In this document: positions 10,451-21,413 of the stretch, in pieces
Numbering within the stretch: the stretch's first letter is position 1
How the letters are laid out: every line of letters starts with the position of its first letter
Origin: Aricia agestis
Taxonomy: Eukaryota; Arthropoda; Insecta; Lepidoptera; Lycaenidae
Reading direction: 5' to 3'
NCBI RefSeq assembly: GCF_905147365.1
Contig: NC_056415.1
Location: 17,254,001-17,318,000, forward strand
DNA length: 64,000 nt
Notes under the pieces: generated by a model
Told to the model about the DNA's origin: nothing
The model's input: only the letters and a program-made list of their open reading frames with translations
Databases searched by the model: none
Program-made: the position numbers and the translations under genes

Positions 10451-11545
10451 AGGGTTCCGTACCCAAAGGGTAAAAACGGAACCCTATTACTAAGACTTCG
10501 TTGTCTGTCCGTCTGTCTGTCCGTCTGTTTGTCTCCAGGCTGTATCTCAAGAACCGCTATAGCTAGACTTCTGAAATTTTCACAGATTATGTATATCTGT
10601 TGCCGCTATAACAACAAATACACAACAACAAAAACAAAATAAAACTAATATTTAATGGGGGCTCCCATACAACAAACGTGATTTTTTGCGGCCTTTTTAG
10701 GGTTCCGTAGCCAAATGGCAAAAACGGAACCCTTATAGATTCGTCGTGTCTGTCTGTCTGTATGTCTGTCTGTCTGTCTGTCCATCCGTATGTCACAGCC
10801 ACTTTTCTCCGAAACTATAAGAGCTATACTATTGAAACTTGGTAAATAGATGTAGTCTGTGAACCGCATTAAGATTTTGTATACAAAAATGGAAAAATTA
10901 TCAAAAATTTTAGGGGTCCCCATAGGTACAACTGAAACAAAAAAATTTTTTTTTTCATCTAACCTATGGATAGGTCTTCAAAAATCATATTGAAGTTTCT
11001 AATATAATTTTTTTCTAACAAATAGTTTGCGAGAGAGACTCTTCCAAAGTGGTAAAATGTGTGTCGTCCCCCCCCCTCTAACTTCTAAAGTAGGGGCATG
11101 ATAATTCAAAAAAAAATATATGATCTACATTACTATAAAAACTACCAACGAAAATTGGTTTGAACGAAATCTAGCAAGTAGTTTTTTTTATACGTCATAA
11201 ATGGTAAACCTTAATTTAACTTACATTAAATCAACTGAAATATAAAAATAAATCAAAAACCTTTTAAATTCATAGAAATAAACCTTAATATATATATATA
11301 TATATATATATTACTCGGCTCCAACGATTTTCATGAAATTTAGTATATAGGGGGTTTCAGGGGCGATAAATCGATCTAGCTAGGAATAATTTCAAAACTC
11401 GGTCAAATAGCTAGTTTCATAATAATATTAAAATAATATAAAAATTTAAGGGGGGCTCCCATACAAAAAACAAAATTTTTAACCTATTTTTGCTCTGTAT
11501 CGGTACGGAACCCTTCGTGCGCGAGTCCAACTCGCACTTGGCCGA
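10451..11545 (-). mobile_element. Two (GTCY)n MITEs, one nested or abutting the other
   Basis: A minus-strand copy starts at 10451 (AGGGTTCCGTACCCAAAGGG) with GTCTGTCCGTCTGTCTGTCC. A second, different subfamily starts at 10699 (AGGGTTCCGTAGCCAAATGG) with its own microsatellite (10747-10785). Both end with the shared terminus ACCCTTCGTGCGCGAGTCCAACTCGCACTTGG near 11545. A (TA)n run lies at about 11290-11311. It has no protein-coding capacity. Confidence 0.6.
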
Positions 11546-12913
11546 TTATTTACATAAGTAACGTAATATAGTTGTGACTTGTGCCCGGCGGGATCACTTG
11601 TTTGGTGATACAAAAATTTATTGAACATAATAATAATATAATATAATAAGGGAACTAATTTTTGGAAACACAATCCAGAAAGTCCAGTAGTAGGTTAGGT
11701 TAGAACTTAGACCACAATACAGAGGGAGCCGAGCGAGCGCAGCGAGCGTGCTGCGGCAGCAGTCGGCGACCGTCTTACTCTTAGAGCATTACTGGTTTAA
11801 TGCTCTAAGGTCTTACTTTCGCTTTATAACGGTACGGAACCCTCCATGAGCGAGTTTGACTCGCACTTGGCCGATTTTATTTTATTTTCCCACCTCATTG
11901 TTTAAAGAACTGCTTAGAATGAGATTTCTTATTGACAAATTCCGATTTGTTACTGCCCACACGTAACCGCTCATTCATTAATTTTTACCGCTCAATTAAT
12001 TATTGTATTGTTCAATAATGTTTTCAATGATCCATTTTATTATTTTTTACTACTCATTTTTGTTTACTTTACTGCTTAGTTTTAACTGCTAAACTAGTTA
12101 TTAAACGTGCCATTTATGATTTTTAACTTAAAAAAACTGCTATTTACAACTGCCCCTTTAAATCAGCGGCGAAAAACACAGTAGACAAGACTCTAGAATC
12201 TAGATCGAGTTGTCTGAGACTACACTTGTCATTTTGCCAAGCGCAGTCCACAGAAGGGATACAAAAAATATGCCCAAGTCCTTACATACAACATAAATTG
12301 TATTTTTAGTTGTAGCATTTTATAAAGAATCAATTCTACGAGGCCTCAGGTCAAAGTCGTTCATAGTTGTAATTTTTTGGTTGTATTTTTAGGGTTCCGT
12401 AAACCGAGATGATGTTGTTAGTAGTGTAAAACACGTTTTAAATGTATATTCATTGACTACACAAAAATTTATGGTACTACGGAATCCTTATTGCACATGA
12501 CCCAACACGCACTTGGCCGGTTTTTGGCCTTAGCTTCACATTATATTTCACCGGTAATTTTTTTTTACAAAGTTTCCAAAATTGGTTTACCAAACCTTAC
12601 GTAATAGGTATAATTACATAGAATTATTATTTATAGTGCGTCAAGAATGTCTAGGAGGCGAAACTTTTTTTTTAGCAATAGCAACACTCTTTTGACATTT
12701 GTCCCTTTGTTGTATCAATACTCTATGACATAAAATTTACAAAACAAAGATTTTCAATTTGCTTAAATTTAGTTATACAATGTGAAAAGTGAAAACTACA
12801 TGTTACTGTGTGTGTTCTCGCGTCCACATTTCCGATTCTGATCGCTCAATCCCCATAGTAGCAGGTAATTATGCGTTTGTTTTATAAATTTTGTTTGTTA
12901 ATTTTATTGTTTA
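11546..12913. other. Spacer with MITE fragments and a short hairpin
   Basis: A MITE terminus fragment (CGGTACGGAACCCTCCATGAGCGAGTT...CACTTGGCCG) is at 11828-11875. A CTTAGAGCATTA/TAATGCTCTAAG hairpin is at about 11780-11811. A decayed MITE (GGGTTCCGTAAACCG...CACTTGGCCGG) is at 12391-12525. The rest is AT-rich and without coding evidence. Confidence 0.45.
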
Positions 12914-13766
12914 CTAGCTGTTGCCCGCGACTTCGTCCGCGTGGACTTCAGTTTATAAAGCGCGATGTCAACAAAATTGGTGTCAAAAGTTTTTATAAAA
13001 AAACCCTGGTACCCCTTAAATCAATACAGCTGTCCAGTGTGCACACAATAAGTATTTCATTTTTTATATTAAACTTTATATTTTATGCCAAATTTTAAAG
13101 CTTTTTTAGCCCCCAATTACAAAACTTTACCCATAAACTATTTATCATTGATAGGTTTAAGGTTACGTCACTGCACAGATAAAGTACTGAGTTATTTAAT
13201 ACCGTAGAATAAATATAACAATCGAAAAAAATCGAAACTTAAATGTAAGATGATACCACGTCTTATAGAAAGACTTTTGAGCAAGCGTCAGCGCGATGTA
13301 GAAGACGCACGGCGCCATATATTATGAATTGTTGGAACTAACTTAATTTGAACAAATTTACGCATTTTCACCCCCTTACAACCCTTTTTTCCAGTAAAAA
13401 AGTAGCCTATGTCCTTTCTCAGGCTTTAGACTATCTGTATACAAAATTTCATTACAATCGGTTCGGTAGTTTTGGCGTTTGGCGTGAAAGCGAGACTGAC
13501 AGACAGAGATACTTTCGCATTTATAATAAATATTAGTATAGATTATGTGCACACTGCACAGCTGTTTTGATTAATAAGGGCCGCGCTACACCGGAATGGC
13601 AGCGGCGAGGCGAGCACTTTCAGCGCTGCCATTCCGGTGTAGCGCGGCCCTAAGAGGGGTACCACTTACCAGGGTTTTAAAAAGTTTTTAAATTTGACAC
13701 AAATTTTGTTGACACCGCGCGCTATAAACTAAAGTCCACGCGGATGAAGTCGCGGGCAACAGCTAG
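12914..13766. mobile_element. Composite of two head-to-head Helitron-like elements
   Basis: CTAG plus the hairpin CTGTTGCCCGCGACTTCG occurs at the left edge (12914) and its reverse complement at the right edge (ending 13766). A Helitron 5' start, TCTATACTAATATTTATTAT, is read on the minus strand from about 13541. The simplest reading is a minus-strand Helitron (12914-13541) inserted in, or joined to, a plus-strand one whose 3' part is 13542-13766. The whole 853-bp block is the reverse complement of 53759-54628, 40 kb away. Confidence 0.6.
13578..13650. mobile_element. GC-rich hairpin MITE with TAA target duplication
   Basis: GGGCCGCGCTACACCGGAAT at the left is matched by its reverse complement at the right, with TAA on both sides. 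A 3-bp TWA-type duplication suits the PIF/Harbinger superfamily. A sister copy, inverted and flanked by TTA, is at about 53872-53942. Confidence 0.6.
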
Positions 13767-13770
13767 TATT

Positions 13771-15200
13771 ATACATAAAATATGTTTAAGATTTTTGAAA
13801 TTTTATTTTAATACACATCCAAGACCCAGGAACATTGAAAACTTTTTGTTCCGCCTGCGGGACTCGAACCCAGGACCCCCGGGATGAGCGCTGGCCACGC
13901 GCAATGCGAATTCATTTTCATCGATATTTTCATGGAAATAAGATATTTTCCCACATCAAAATGTAGCCTATGTCCTTTCTCAAACTCTAGAATAACTGTA
14001 TACAAAATTTCATTGCAATCGGTTCAGTAGTTTTGGCGTGAAAGCAAGACAGACAGACAGACAGACAGACAGAGATACTTTCGCATTTATAATATTAGTA
14101 TGGATAGTATGGATTAGAAATGCAGTAGGAGTTCTAAATAAGATAAGATAGATTGATTATTATTATACCAAGTGATTATATTATTAAACATAATATTCTA
14201 ACGTATTAAAAACTATAAACAAAAACATACTAACTAATAAGTATGATTAGTTCTATGTTACAATAAAGTAAAAAATAAAACGCCATCTGTTGAATCGTAT
14301 TAGAACTAAAATGTTCATTGCATCGATATATTTCTGGATTTTTTATAATATTATACATAAAATATGTTTAAGATTTTTGAAATTTTATTTTAATACACAT
14401 CCAAGACCCAGGAACATTGAAAACTTTTTGTTCCGCCTGCGGGACTCGAACCCAGGACCCCCGGGATGAGCGCTGGCCACGCGCAATGCGAATTCATTTT
14501 CATCGATATTTTGAAATAAGATATTTTCCCACATCAAAATGTAGCCTATGTCCTTTCTCAGACTCTAGAATAACTGTATACAAAATTTCATTGCAATCGG
14601 TTCAGTAGTTTTGGCGTGAAAGCAAGACAGACAGACAGACAGACAGAGATACTTTCGCATTTATAATATTATAGTATGGATAGTATGGATTAGAAATGCA
14701 GTAGGAGTTCTAAATAAGATAAGATAGATTGATTATTATTATACCAAGTGATTATATTATTAAACATAATATTCTAACGTATTAAAAACTATAAACAAAA
14801 ACATAATAACTAATAAGTATGATTAGTTCTATGTTACAATAAAGTAAAAAATAAAACGCCATCTGTTGAATCGTATTAGAACTAAAATGTTCATTCCATC
14901 GATATATTTCTGGATTTTTTATAATATTATACATAAAATATGTTTAAGATTTTTGAAATTTTATTTTAATACACATCCAAGACCCAGGAACATTGAAAAC
15001 TTTTTGTTCCGCCTGCGGGACTCGAACCCAGGACCCCCGGGATGAGCGCTGGCCACGCGCAATGCGAATTCATTTTCATCGATATTTTCATGGAAATAAG
15101 ATATTTTCCCACATCAAAATGTAGCCTATGTCCTTTCTCAGACTCTAGAATAACTGTATACAAAATTTCATTGCAATCGGTTCAGTAGTTTTGGCGTGAA

Positions 15201-15243
<43 letters not shown>

Positions 15244-15286
15244 TAGACAGAGATACTTTCGCATTTATAATATTAGTATGGATTGC
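13771..15286. repeat. Tandem array of a ~580-bp unit holding a tRNA-like SINE and a Helitron 5' end
   Basis: Units start at 13771, 14353 and 14929 (ATACATAAAATATGTTTAAG), giving spacings of 582 and 576. Each unit carries, on the minus strand, a Pol III B-box-like GGTTCGAGTC (complement at 13861-13870, 14443-14452, 15019-15028) within a tRNA-like stretch, then a (GACA)n microsatellite and a Helitron-like 5' terminus (complement of ATCCATACTAATATTATAAA). The third unit is partial. Size differences come mostly from the GACA run. A fourth, isolated relative is at 54632-55088. Confidence 0.7.
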
Positions 15287-15329
15287 AATTTTAAGTACCT
15301 AGTATAATAAAACAACAATTTTACATAGG

Positions 15330-15700
15330 AGTAACGATAGCTGCAGCCGCTGCAGATATATTATTTAAAATTTGCTTTTTTTTGGCACCCAAAAAAAAGC
15401 AAATTTTAAATAATAGTTTATTAATTATAACTTTTACATTAATTAAAATTAAAATTACTAATTACGAATTACAAATTAAGAGTGATTCCCTACTGAAGTG
15501 AAGTAAAAGAACCTCTGCTGGTCTCACGATGGTGGTGGCCGCTTCTGCTGAGTTGAGTATTCCCTCGAATTGATGTCGAAATCTTGCACCGTGTGCGGTA
15601 CAGCGCGGTAAAGCTGTGTGCACACTTGGGTTTCTGAATATTAAAATAAAGGTGCGGATACACTTATGTTGAGGTGTATCGTAGTTAGGATGGTGTAACA
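15330..15700 (-). repeat. 3' LTR of the errantivirus-like element
   Basis: It matches 23307-23650. It is 27 bp longer, mainly because of an inverted duplication at 15362-15412 in which 'ttatttaaaatttgctttttttt' is mirrored around GGCACCC. On the minus strand it starts TGTTACACCATCC and ends CGTTACT. Confidence 0.9.
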
Positions 15701-17437
15701 CCTCCCCCCGTAGAACAGCGCCTGCTGAAGACTGTTGTCGTAAACTGCGCTGGAGGATGATCAGGATTTATTCTTCTAGGTCGAGCATAGACAGCCGGCA
15801 TGACTATCTTGCTATTGTCATTCGGATTTGATGTTTCAGCCAAAGATCTGGTATATCTCTTCCATAAGTACACGCTAGTGAGGGCGCATGCACTTAATAG
15901 TATCAATGCATACATAGGTATCGTAGTGTGATAGATACCGTAGTTGTCTTCATTTTTCAGTTTTATAGGTTGCTGCATGGAGATTCTTGTATTGATTTCT
16001 TGTAGATTTTTCAGGCTTACTGAGTTTAGTGTAAGAGTAGCCTGTGAGTCTTCTTTAGTAGTCGTGTAGTTGGGCATATTCAGTAGCTTGAGCGCCTGAC
16101 CTTTTAGACGATCCTTGGAGTTCGAAATGGTAAATTCTGGTGCCTCCATAAAACATTGCTTAGGGATGATGACAAGATAGCTGCCTTGGAGAGTCTCGTA
16201 CTGGTGACGTTCGCAGAACATGTTGACTTTTGTTGGCTCAGGGAAACTGACAGTGTAGTGCTTCTCATCCAATTCTTCAAATGCTGCGTGGCTCAGGGTA
16301 ACAGTGATGGGCTTGCACGAAGGGCTTCGCTCCTGGGTTGATATTAGTCGCTGCACGCAGTCCTCTGGCTGGTTGAGAGGGTTCGGCTGTTCCTTACATA
16401 TATGCCACTTGTTGGCCTTCAGGCATTCTGCCTCTATGTACCTGAATTCTTTCTCATGGATAACTAGGAATGGAAAGGTGGGTTTGAGGATCTCATGGTG
16501 CTAATTAAGAACTATAGATAACTTATATAAAGTAAATATCTTAGCTAGAAATATTGGAAAATTAAAAACTAAAACTATTTCATTACCCACATAAAATGAG
16601 CCTACTTTAATTATATCATAGTATTCTCTTACATCTAAATTAAGAATACGCTCACTGCCGTACAATGATGACAGTTTGCTTAAAATAGAGCGTACTCGTA
16701 TGTTAGCTAGATCTAAAGCCGAATGATGTAAAGTGGAAGTTCTAATAAATGCTAATATGTTCTGCAACTTAATTATTTCCTGTGAAATGGAATCTACATT
16801 GTCACTCAATATTAAGAGTATTTGAGTGAGACGAGTATATTTAACTAAACTGAAATTCTGCTTTGCATTGTTATCATTAATTTTATTAACCATATTCATC
16901 ATTTTATTCTGATTTTCTTTAATAATTTCTATAATTTTTTAATACTGAACTGTCCAATTTTTAGATAAGCTAATATGACTGTTTAATTCATTTATTAAAT
17001 TATTTTCATTTTCCTGCAAATTTTTAATAGCTTCATTGTAATGAATGGCATCAGTATAATCTAAGTTACCAGTGACACTTTTGATTACTGAGCCAAGACC
17101 ATCAATAAGGCCTCTTTTAGCACGGTTGGACACAAATGTCTCTAGTTGATTTAAAACACCAGTAAGCTTATTTTTAAGGTATGCTATATGGGGTTCTAGG
17201 AAAAATTTAGTTTTATTCTGAAATTCTTGAGTAAAGGAATCTAATTGAATATCGATAGACTTAATTTGGGACTCTAATTCTTTAAGGTTAATTTTATTTA
17301 AAAAGGTATGATGATGGGAAATGATCCTAGTGGATCCTAATTTAAAAGGTAAAATTCCAGGTCCATCGTTTAGGCTTTCAAGTTTTATCTCTTGTGTTCG
17401 GACGACGCTCAGGAGAAGAAAGAGGATCAGCGGTTTC
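15685..17437 (-). pseudogene. env: Env-type glycoprotein gene of the errantivirus-like element (two nonsense codons)
   Basis: One reading frame runs from a splice-acceptor-like TTACAG (AG at 17438-17439) to a stop at 15685, inside the 3' LTR. It is interrupted only by TAA at 16939-16941 and TAG at 16501-16503. The N-terminus is hydrophobic (PLILFLLLSVV), as for a signal peptide. The motif RAKR, followed by a glycine-rich hydrophobic stretch (around 17115-17060), resembles the furin site and fusion peptide of insect errantivirus Env and baculovirus F proteins. A membrane span (IPMYALILLSACALTSVYLW) near the C-terminus is followed by a short basic tail. Start by splicing is inferred from gypsy, where env is made from a spliced RNA overlapping the end of pol. 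The present sequence cannot give a full-length product. Confidence 0.82.
15701..15710 (-). promoter_or_regulatory. Polypurine tract
   Basis: On the minus strand CGGGGGGAGG directly precedes the 3' LTR. It is the expected RNase-H-resistant primer for plus-strand DNA. Confidence 0.75.
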
Positions 17438-20188
17438 CTGTAACAATTGCGCCGATTTAGGTACTCTTTTGAGTCTGTTTTTGGCGATTGGGTTTCGTTT
17501 TTTCCTCGTATATATATGAATAGGTAAATCAGCCATTACTACATCATGGGTATAACGTGGAGCTAGTTTCTGTCGTGAAGCTGTTGGATTTTGGATAAAA
17601 ACTGTCTGTTCAGGTAAGTAGTTAATTTCAGGTTCCCTATTTCTATTTCGATTTTCTATCATGTTTTCTCGAGAGTCATTGGATATGTCTTGTATTGTCT
17701 TGTATGCTAAAGTAATTTTGTCTTTATGATTAGTCATGTACTGTTGTAGAAGCTGGGTGGAAATGTCCAAATCAAAAGCATCTCGTGGGTCAAAGTGTCC
17801 AGTAATTACTTCTATAGGTCTACACTTATTTAAACTATGTATACTACTATTATATGCAAGAAGTGCGTAAAGCATTAAATTAAATATTGATTCTGACGTG
17901 TGGCTTAATTTAAGAATTCTAAGGTGTTCGAGAATAGTGGAATGAAAACGCTCAACTATTCCGTTTTCGTTTGGTGCGTGAGGGGTTGTTTTATGGTGTT
18001 GTATTTTGTGTAATTTCAGGAATTCCGCAAGCAGTTGATTCGTGAATTCGGTACCATTATCGCTAATTATTGTCATCGGTATACCATGGTGAGTACAAAA
18101 ATTAAGTAATCCTTGTAAAACGCTGACAGCAGTAGAGTCACGCAAGTGATAGGCTTGTGCATATTTCGAAAACGCATCTACGATGGTAAGAAATTTTTCA
18201 TTTTGGATTGTATACTCGTATAAATCTATGTGCACTATTTCTAATGGTTTTGAGGCAGATGGAACTAATTGAAACTGTGGTCGTATGGGATTACGGTCGT
18301 ATTTTGCTTGTCCACATATGGTACATGAGTTGATGAATTTTGTTATGGTTTCCTTCATTTTTGGCCAATAATATCTATTGGATAATGCTAAATAGATTTC
18401 GGTAATACCTCGATGGTTCGTTTTACCCTCGTGGTATTTTTTTATTATATCCTGCTGTTTTAAATATTCACGTACATTTTCTACTTCGCGTTTTGTCACG
18501 GTAAGGAACATAGATGAATTTTTAAAAGCTCTCTGTATTATAGGAATTATTTTGTACATAGCTTCATTTGGATTTATTAATAAACCAGTTTTAATTTTAG
18601 GAATAACATATTCTTTTATGGAGTTGATAACGTCTACCTCTAGGCTGGATTCTGATAACTGAATAGATGTTCGCGTATGGTTATCGAATGGTTTGGTGAC
18701 AACGGTGCGGCCCTTAATGTCGCCTACAACGGTAAGTACTATTTGTCTAGAAAATTTATTTAATGGGTCATCAGAGATTGGGATATTTAATATAGGTTCC
18801 TCGTGGCTAGTATGTACAGTAGCGGTCCTTGAAGAGGATTCACTAGCAGTACCTGTCCTTGAAGAGGATTTGCTGGCAGTTGCGGTCCTTGAAGAGGACA
18901 CACTATTCGTTATTGTCCTAGATTCATCTTCTGGATCGTGAGATCCTTCTGACACATTTACTACTATAGAGTTCGTTTCATCATTATGTAATTCAATTCT
19001 AGAAAGTGCGTCGGCGTTAGTATTACTTTTACCCTGCTTGTATACTACAGTAAAATCGTATTCGGAAAGCTTAAGACGCCATCTCGTAAGACGTGAGCTG
19101 GGTTCCTTTAGATTCATGATCCATTGCAACGGTTTGTGATCAGTGATAATTTTGAATTTACGGCCGAATAAATAAGGTCGGAAGTATTTAGTAGCCCAAA
19201 CTATTGCAAGCAATTCCTTTTCTATTGTACTATAATTACATTCACTGGTGTTAAGGGTTCTGGAGACATATGCTATTGGTTTATCTGAACCTACTGTTCC
19301 TTGCGATAAAATTGCACCAATAGCAACATTTGACGCATCGGTAGTGAGAATAAAATCTTTGGAAAAATCTGGATACTGTAAAATGGGATCGTTTGTCAAG
19401 AGGGTTTTGCAATGTTCAAAGCATTCTGTATAGTTTTTATCAAAAGTAATTTTAGAACCTTTCTTAAGACATTGAGTAAGTGATTTTGTTATACATGCAA
19501 AATCCGGAATGAATTTCCTATAAGAGCCTATTAATCCTAGAAAACGTTTAATTTCGGTTGTGGTTTTCGGTAGTGGATAATTTTGAATAGCATGAATTTT
19601 ATTAGGGTTAGGCTTAACACCCTTGTTACTTATTACATGGCCTAAAAATTCTGTTTCAAGTTTAGGAAATTCCGACTTATCCAGCTGAATTTTGAAATTG
19701 GATGAACGTAATTTATCAAAAACTTTTCTTAAATTAATAATATGCTCCTGAAGGGAGGTACTGAATACAACAATATCATCTAAATATACAACACATATTT
19801 TATTTTGCAATCCGTCTAGAACATTGTCCATGACGCGCTGGCAAGTTGCAGGTGAGTTTTTCAAACCCATAGGCATACGTAAAAATTCATAATGGCCGTT
19901 TTCAACATTGAATGCGGTTTTGTGAATATCCTGGGGGTCCATTTCAACCTGATAGAACCCACTAGCTAAGTCTAAAGTAGTGAAGTATTGGCATTTTCCT
20001 AGCTTGTCTAGTATGTCAGATATATTGGGAATGGGGTATTTATCATTTATGGTTTTTTCATTGACTTTCCTGAAATCTATTACAAGACGCCACTTAACTT
20101 TGCCGGAAGCATCTGCCTTCTTAGGCACTACCCAGATTGGAGAGCTCCAAGCAGAATTGGATGGCCTAATTATATTCTGTTCTAGCAT
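17378..20188 (-). pseudogene. pol: Pol of the errantivirus-like element: RT, RNase H, integrase
   Basis: This is an open frame of 936 codons. It contains RT (VIDFRKVNEKT; VVYLDDIVVFS at the catalytic site), RNase H (TDASNVAIGAILSQ; TDHKPLQWI), a serine/threonine-rich linker with SSRT repeats (about residues 420-460), the integrase zinc finger (HRGITEIYLAL...CTICGQAK) and the integrase core (HIDLYEYT, ISDNGTEF, NENGIVERFH: D, D, E). The length and domain order fit gypsy-group Pol. The true upstream part lies in another frame: at 20188-20193 the preceding segment (ending EVRDQI) shifts by one base in an A run, so the polyprotein is split. The start ATG here is not the native start. Its 3' end overlaps env. 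Confidence 0.9.
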
Positions 20189-20192
20189 TTTT

Positions 20193-21413
20193 TTAAATCT
20201 GGTCTCTTACTTCTTGCCTATGAACATAAGGATACCTATAAGTTTTTGTATGAACTGGAATTTCATCGGTAGTCTGAATTTTATGTTTTATTTTATTTGT
20301 AAATGTTAAAGACTCGCCCTCAAGATAAAATATGTCCGAATAATTAATACATAAATTTATTAAATTTGCACGTTCCTCTGGATTTAAGTGATCTGTCCGT
20401 AAGCGAGATATTACTTCTTGTGCGCGTTCAGATATGGTTTCTGGCTGGCTCTCAACATTATATAATTCTGCTTCTACTGGTTTATTCATAGAAAATATAA
20501 TATCATTATGCGTAGGATTGGTTATTTCAACCCATCCTCGATTATTAGTCACTTTAGTTAAACATTCGGTAATGTAACAGTTACAAATTACTTGCTTTTC
20601 AATTAAAACGTCGCCATTTAAAGAGTTAATAGGTAATCTAACTAATTTTGATGAGTTAGCTGGAATAATCTCCTCGTATAAATTTGCGTTACGTGAGTCA
20701 TACATATGAATAGGAATTGTAGCGTTACGGGTAATTAATTTTTTATTTTTAACATCTATATTTGATCCAAAGACATCTAATAAATCAAAACCTATTAAAC
20801 CGTCAAAATAGTTGTGAAACTTATATACGAATTTAATACGTGGGAGAGCCATGCTTCGGCACGAATGGGCCGGCTCGACCGGATAAATACCACGTTCTCA
20901 CAGAAAACCGGCGTGAAACCGCTTGCGCTGTGTTTCGCCGAGTGAGTGAGTTTACCGGAGGCCCAATCCCCTACCCTATTCCCTTTCCTACCCTCCCCTA
21001 TTCCCTTCCCTTCCCTACCCTCCCCTACTACCCTATATCCTCTTAAAAGGCCGGCAACGCACATGCAGCTCTTCTGATGCTGCGAGTGTCCATGGGCGAC
21101 GGAAGTTGCTTTCCATCAGGTGACCCGTTTGCTCGTTTGCCCCCTTATTTCATAAAAAAAACGAATAATGTTATATTTCCTTTATCTCGAAATTCCGGAA
21201 AACAAGGTAAAGTGATAGAATAATTATTTCTACTGGTAGCGTGCACATTTGTAACTTCGAAAGGATCATAATTTAATGGTACATGGCTAAAATACTTTTG
21301 TACAGCTTCAGGGCTAATAAAAGACTGATTAGCGCCTGTGTCTATTAAAAACTTAAGGGGTGGATCGGATATCTGAATATAACCTAATTGTCTCTGAATA
21401 TGAAAATTAACTT
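20193..21413 (-). pseudogene. pol: Protease and N-terminal pol region, interrupted by a SINE
   Basis: The minus strand at about 21.36-21.33 kb reads KFLIDTGANQSFISPEAVQK, the aspartic protease active site. The protease continues to about 21162, is broken by the SINE at 20840-21161, and resumes with YKFHNYFDGLIGFDLLDVFG. The frame from the junction to 20193 (about 215 codons) contains the RT N-terminal leader. The ATG that opens this second piece at 20852 belongs to the inserted SINE and not to the element. The protease cleaves Gag-Pol in the particle; the insertion abolishes it. Confidence 0.82.
20840..21161 (+). mobile_element. SINE inserted in the errantivirus-like protease
   Basis: It starts GTGGGAGAGCCATGCTTCGG and ends 'ttgcccccttatttcat' plus A8. 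It contains a pyrimidine-rich tandem stretch (CCCTACCCTATTCCCTTTCC-like, 20968-21040). The last ~115 bp match the 3' end of the LINE fragment at 8310-8640, and the whole matches 60286-60631 in reverse. The flanks share 'acgaat' and imperfectly more (20827-20839 versus 21161-21170), consistent with a decayed target duplication. Pol III promoter boxes were not clearly identified. Confidence 0.7.

Noticed and set aside
13860..13930. A tRNA gene on the minus strand (GGTTCGAGTC box)
   Set aside because: Only the B-box half is tRNA-like. The 5' acceptor strand needed to pair with the GCAGGCGGAACA side is absent and the unit is repeated with a microsatellite, so it is a SINE.
20840..21046. Small Pro-rich protein in the 'ccctaccctattccc' tract
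   Set aside because: It is the pyrimidine-rich internal region of a SINE. The same tract reads purine-rich in the inverted copy at 60420-60500.
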